DNA of 35,413 bases from Flavobacteriales bacterium CG_4_9_14_3_um_filter_40_17 (GTDB lineage Bacteria > Bacteroidota > Bacteroidia > Flavobacteriales > Flavobacteriaceae), in the NCBI GenBank assembly GCA_002790195.1, contig PFUR01000084.1:15382-50794 (forward strand). Reading direction: 5' to 3'. Both the position numbers and the translations under genes were made by a program. The notes under the pieces are model-generated. The model saw nothing but the letters and a program-made list of their open reading frames with translations, was not told the DNA's origin and ran no database searches. This document shows, piece by piece, positions 33,828-35,413 of this stretch; within the stretch, counting starts at the first letter, position 1; every line of letters starts with the position of its first letter.

Positions 33828-33835
33828 CAAAGATA
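33828..33835 (-). promoter_or_regulatory. -7 box abutting the tilS start
   Basis: The minus strand reads TATCTTTG, an exact TAnnTTTG, with only CCAT between its G and the tilS ATG. Transcription would start at or near the start codon. No convincing -33 element is present, and the site could be chance. Confidence 0.35.
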
Positions 33836-33867
33836 GCAAGTTTGTAGTTGAAAGTGATTTTGCACCA

Positions 33868-33895
33868 CGGACAAGTTTATAAAAAGGCTTGTCCG
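33868..33895. repeat. Inverted repeat between DUF3570 and tilS
   Basis: CGGACAAG (33868-33875) and CTTGTCCG (33888-33895) are perfect 8-bp arms around 12 nt. It lies about 40 nt after the DUF3570 stop. No T-run follows on the minus strand, so a transcription-terminating role is unproven; operator or mRNA-end function is possible. Confidence 0.4.
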
Positions 33896-33937
33896 AAGGC
33901 AAAAATCAGAAAACAAAAATTGATTTTATTTGGGGTT

Positions 33938-35380
33938 TTAGTTTTGAATAAATTTCAGCCCGAATGTGACAATATTGGCATTGAGCCCATCGCTTCGTTC
34001 GTAGTTGTTGTATCGTAAGTCGATGGTTTTCAGTCCGAAAGTGCCGATTTTGAATTTTGTGAATATATCGGTGTAACTTGCCCCGATGCCGTATTGGTTG
34101 CTGTCAAAAGCAGACAAATCATAATCGGAGGTGTAGTATTTTTCAGTAGAAAAATGTTGGTTGTAAGGAGCGAAATAATCGGCCTGTGTCTGTTTATAGT
34201 AACGATACATAGGAAGCAAAGTAAAACTTCGGGTGATTTTTACGGGTAGTTCAACATTTGCCGTCTGAGAAGTAATACCCCAATCATCATAATAATAGCG
34301 GTAATATGTTCGGAGTGTGAGCATTTCATTGATATAATAGTTGGCGCGTAGGCCTACCGGCAATTTGAATCGGTTGTTGGGCAGTTGTTCTACATCATCC
34401 GCCAATCGGAAAACGTCTTGGTTTCGAGGGTCGGTATAAAAAGGGATGGATGCTGCATTGCCTATATAGAATTTGGGTTTGTCTTCAAAATAGATTCGGT
34501 GGTATGGTGTTGCGAGTAAACCGTCTTGAAGTAAAACATCCAACGAGAGCGACACTTGCAGCCGTTTGGTCAGTATTTGCGAGAAACCTAAAGTCACCGC
34601 GTAGGAGTTTCTATTGGTTTGGCTGTGTTGGCTAAACCCGGTTGGACGATAGGCGGAGGTTGCGTTTCCGTTCTGATCTAAAATCGTCACCCCTTGAAAA
34701 AATCCTTGATTGAGGAATCCGTTGCCATATTTTGAATATTCGTGCAATTCGGTTGGATAAATCGGCCGCCATGTGTCAAAATAAGCACTTGCATTGAGAG
34801 AAACTTCGGTGTTTTTTTCATTGAAAAGTTTTGAAATCCCACCTCCTACACCGACGGAAGTATAATCATATTCATTGGAAACAGAAGCATGCGTATTCCA
34901 TATAAAATTCCTGCTCTCCGAACTGTGGCTGTAGGAAGCATTCAGATAAAAGAGCTCATCACTTCTTGACGCACCGGAGGAGGCTGCCCAAGGCGTGCCG
35001 GTGGGAGCTGAGTTTGCATTGTTGTTTCTGCCCCTGCCTTCATCGTCGTCATCGTCGTCACCTTCACCACCGGAAGCACCGGTACTGTTGTATGGGTTGA
35101 TGTTGCTTGATGAAGCCGAAGTATAAGCGGAAACACCCGCATCGATTGTCAACACATCATCATCGTTGAGCGGGGTGGTGAGGATGATGGAAAGCGTGGC
35201 ATCGGTCAATTCTTCCGTCCCGATTCCGCCACCAATCACGGAGTGTACGCCGTCTTGGCTGTAATAACTCGACAACAATTCAATTTCGGTATTTTCCAAC
35301 ACTCTTTTTTTATAATCGGTATTTTGGGAAAATATCGACAAGCTCAAGATCGCGAAGAGCCCGAATAAATAGTACTTCAT
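33938..35380 (-). CDS. DUF3570 outer-membrane beta-barrel protein
   Basis: A 480-residue protein with a signal peptide (MKYYLFGLFAILSLSIFSQ). It alternates short amphipathic strands rich in Tyr, Phe and Asn, as an outer-membrane barrel would (ELFYLNASYSHSSES, LTLRTYYRYYYDDWG, TFGLKTIDLRYNNYE), and ends in GLKFIQN. It matches the DUF3570 family of Bacteroidota and others. Members usually sit with a small DUF4266 lipoprotein, a thioredoxin-like protein and an ApbE flavin transferase; those would lie beyond the right edge. An acidic tract of six Asp and one Glu (108-114) within a Gly/Asn/Ser-rich loop (about 98-135) could bind a metal. Function is unknown. ATG 35380 is used, and the 33 bp beyond hold nothing I can call. 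Confidence 0.85.
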   Translation of the reverse strand: MKYYLFGLFAILSLSIFSQNTDYKKRVLENTEIELLSSYYSQDGVHSVIGGGIGTEELTDATLSIILTTPLNDDDVLTIDAGVSAYTSASSSNINPYNSTGASGGEGDDDDDDEGRGRNNNANSAPTGTPWAASSGASRSDELFYLNASYSHSSESRNFIWNTHASVSNEYDYTSVGVGGGISKLFNEKNTEVSLNASAYFDTWRPIYPTELHEYSKYGNGFLNQGFFQGVTILDQNGNATSAYRPTGFSQHSQTNRNSYAVTLGFSQILTKRLQVSLSLDVLLQDGLLATPYHRIYFEDKPKFYIGNAASIPFYTDPRNQDVFRLADDVEQLPNNRFKLPVGLRANYYINEMLTLRTYYRYYYDDWGITSQTANVELPVKITRSFTLLPMYRYYKQTQADYFAPYNQHFSTEKYYTSDYDLSAFDSNQYGIGASYTDIFTKFKIGTFGLKTIDLRYNNYERSDGLNANIVTFGLKFIQN

Positions 35381-35413
35381 GGATTAAAAATCTTAAATAG
35401 GGAAATGAATTAA

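Overview
The window looks like chromosomal DNA of a member of the Bacteroidota, most likely class Flavobacteriia. This rests on protein families (a DUF3570 outer-membrane protein, duplicated DUF1599, PorV/PorQ-family barrel, the GH3/beta-lactamase fusion, a TPR-type HisKA_3 kinase with a NarL-type regulator), on AT-rich sequence, on the near absence of Shine-Dalgarno sites, and on several exact copies of the Bacteroidota -7 promoter element TAnnTTTG. I see no rRNA, tRNA, CRISPR array, phage or intact insertion sequence. Most genes are intact housekeeping or envelope genes, packed closely in short operons.

Layout. 1-3341 (+): 3' end of a small flavobacterial protein of unknown function, then an exported glycosidase/serine-hydrolase fusion. 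3342-3620: intergenic, with a possible decayed coding fragment on the minus strand. 3621-7133 (+): a Cys/Met-metabolism PLP enzyme, a membrane-anchored VWA-like protein and a small membrane protein. 7134-7448: a gene-poor stretch rich in inverted repeats, with a 38-codon ORF. 7449-10437 (+): a tightly coupled trio of unknown protein, histidine kinase and response regulator.

10434-15270 (-): a five-gene run read right to left: rhomboid protease, DnaQ-like exonuclease/GIY-YIG/UvrC-like fusion, voltage-gated-type K+ channel with a C-terminal zinc-ribbon-like tail, miaA, and an isolated neuB. A divergent promoter at 15299-15317, a perfect inverted repeat of two -7 boxes, separates it from an LpxL-like acyltransferase (+). 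Then come lnt and a PorV-like protein (-), and pssA (+).

19868-20291 holds no gene. 20292-24407 (-) is a minimal polysaccharide export set: Wza-like lipoprotein, Wzc-like tyrosine kinase with a Tyr-Gly repeat tail, and an ABC-2 permease whose ATPase partner is absent. 24522-26950 (+): an ABC-F ATPase and a shortened methyltransferase-like protein. 26934-28346 (-): DUF1599 and MscS. 28491-30329 (-): an exported CocE/NonD hydrolase. 30487-33823 (-): tilS and a DsbD-like protein. 33938-35380 (-): a DUF3570 protein.

Envelope work dominates: lipoprotein acylation, lipid A-type acylation, phosphatidylserine synthesis, capsule export, disulfide relay, peptidoglycan-type hydrolases and two channels. 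I found no convincing wholly new system. The best leads are the three-gene signalling unit at 7449-10437 with the structured region before it, the zinc-ribbon K+ channel, the orphan neuB and orphan ABC permease, and promoter positions that overrule several upstream start codons.
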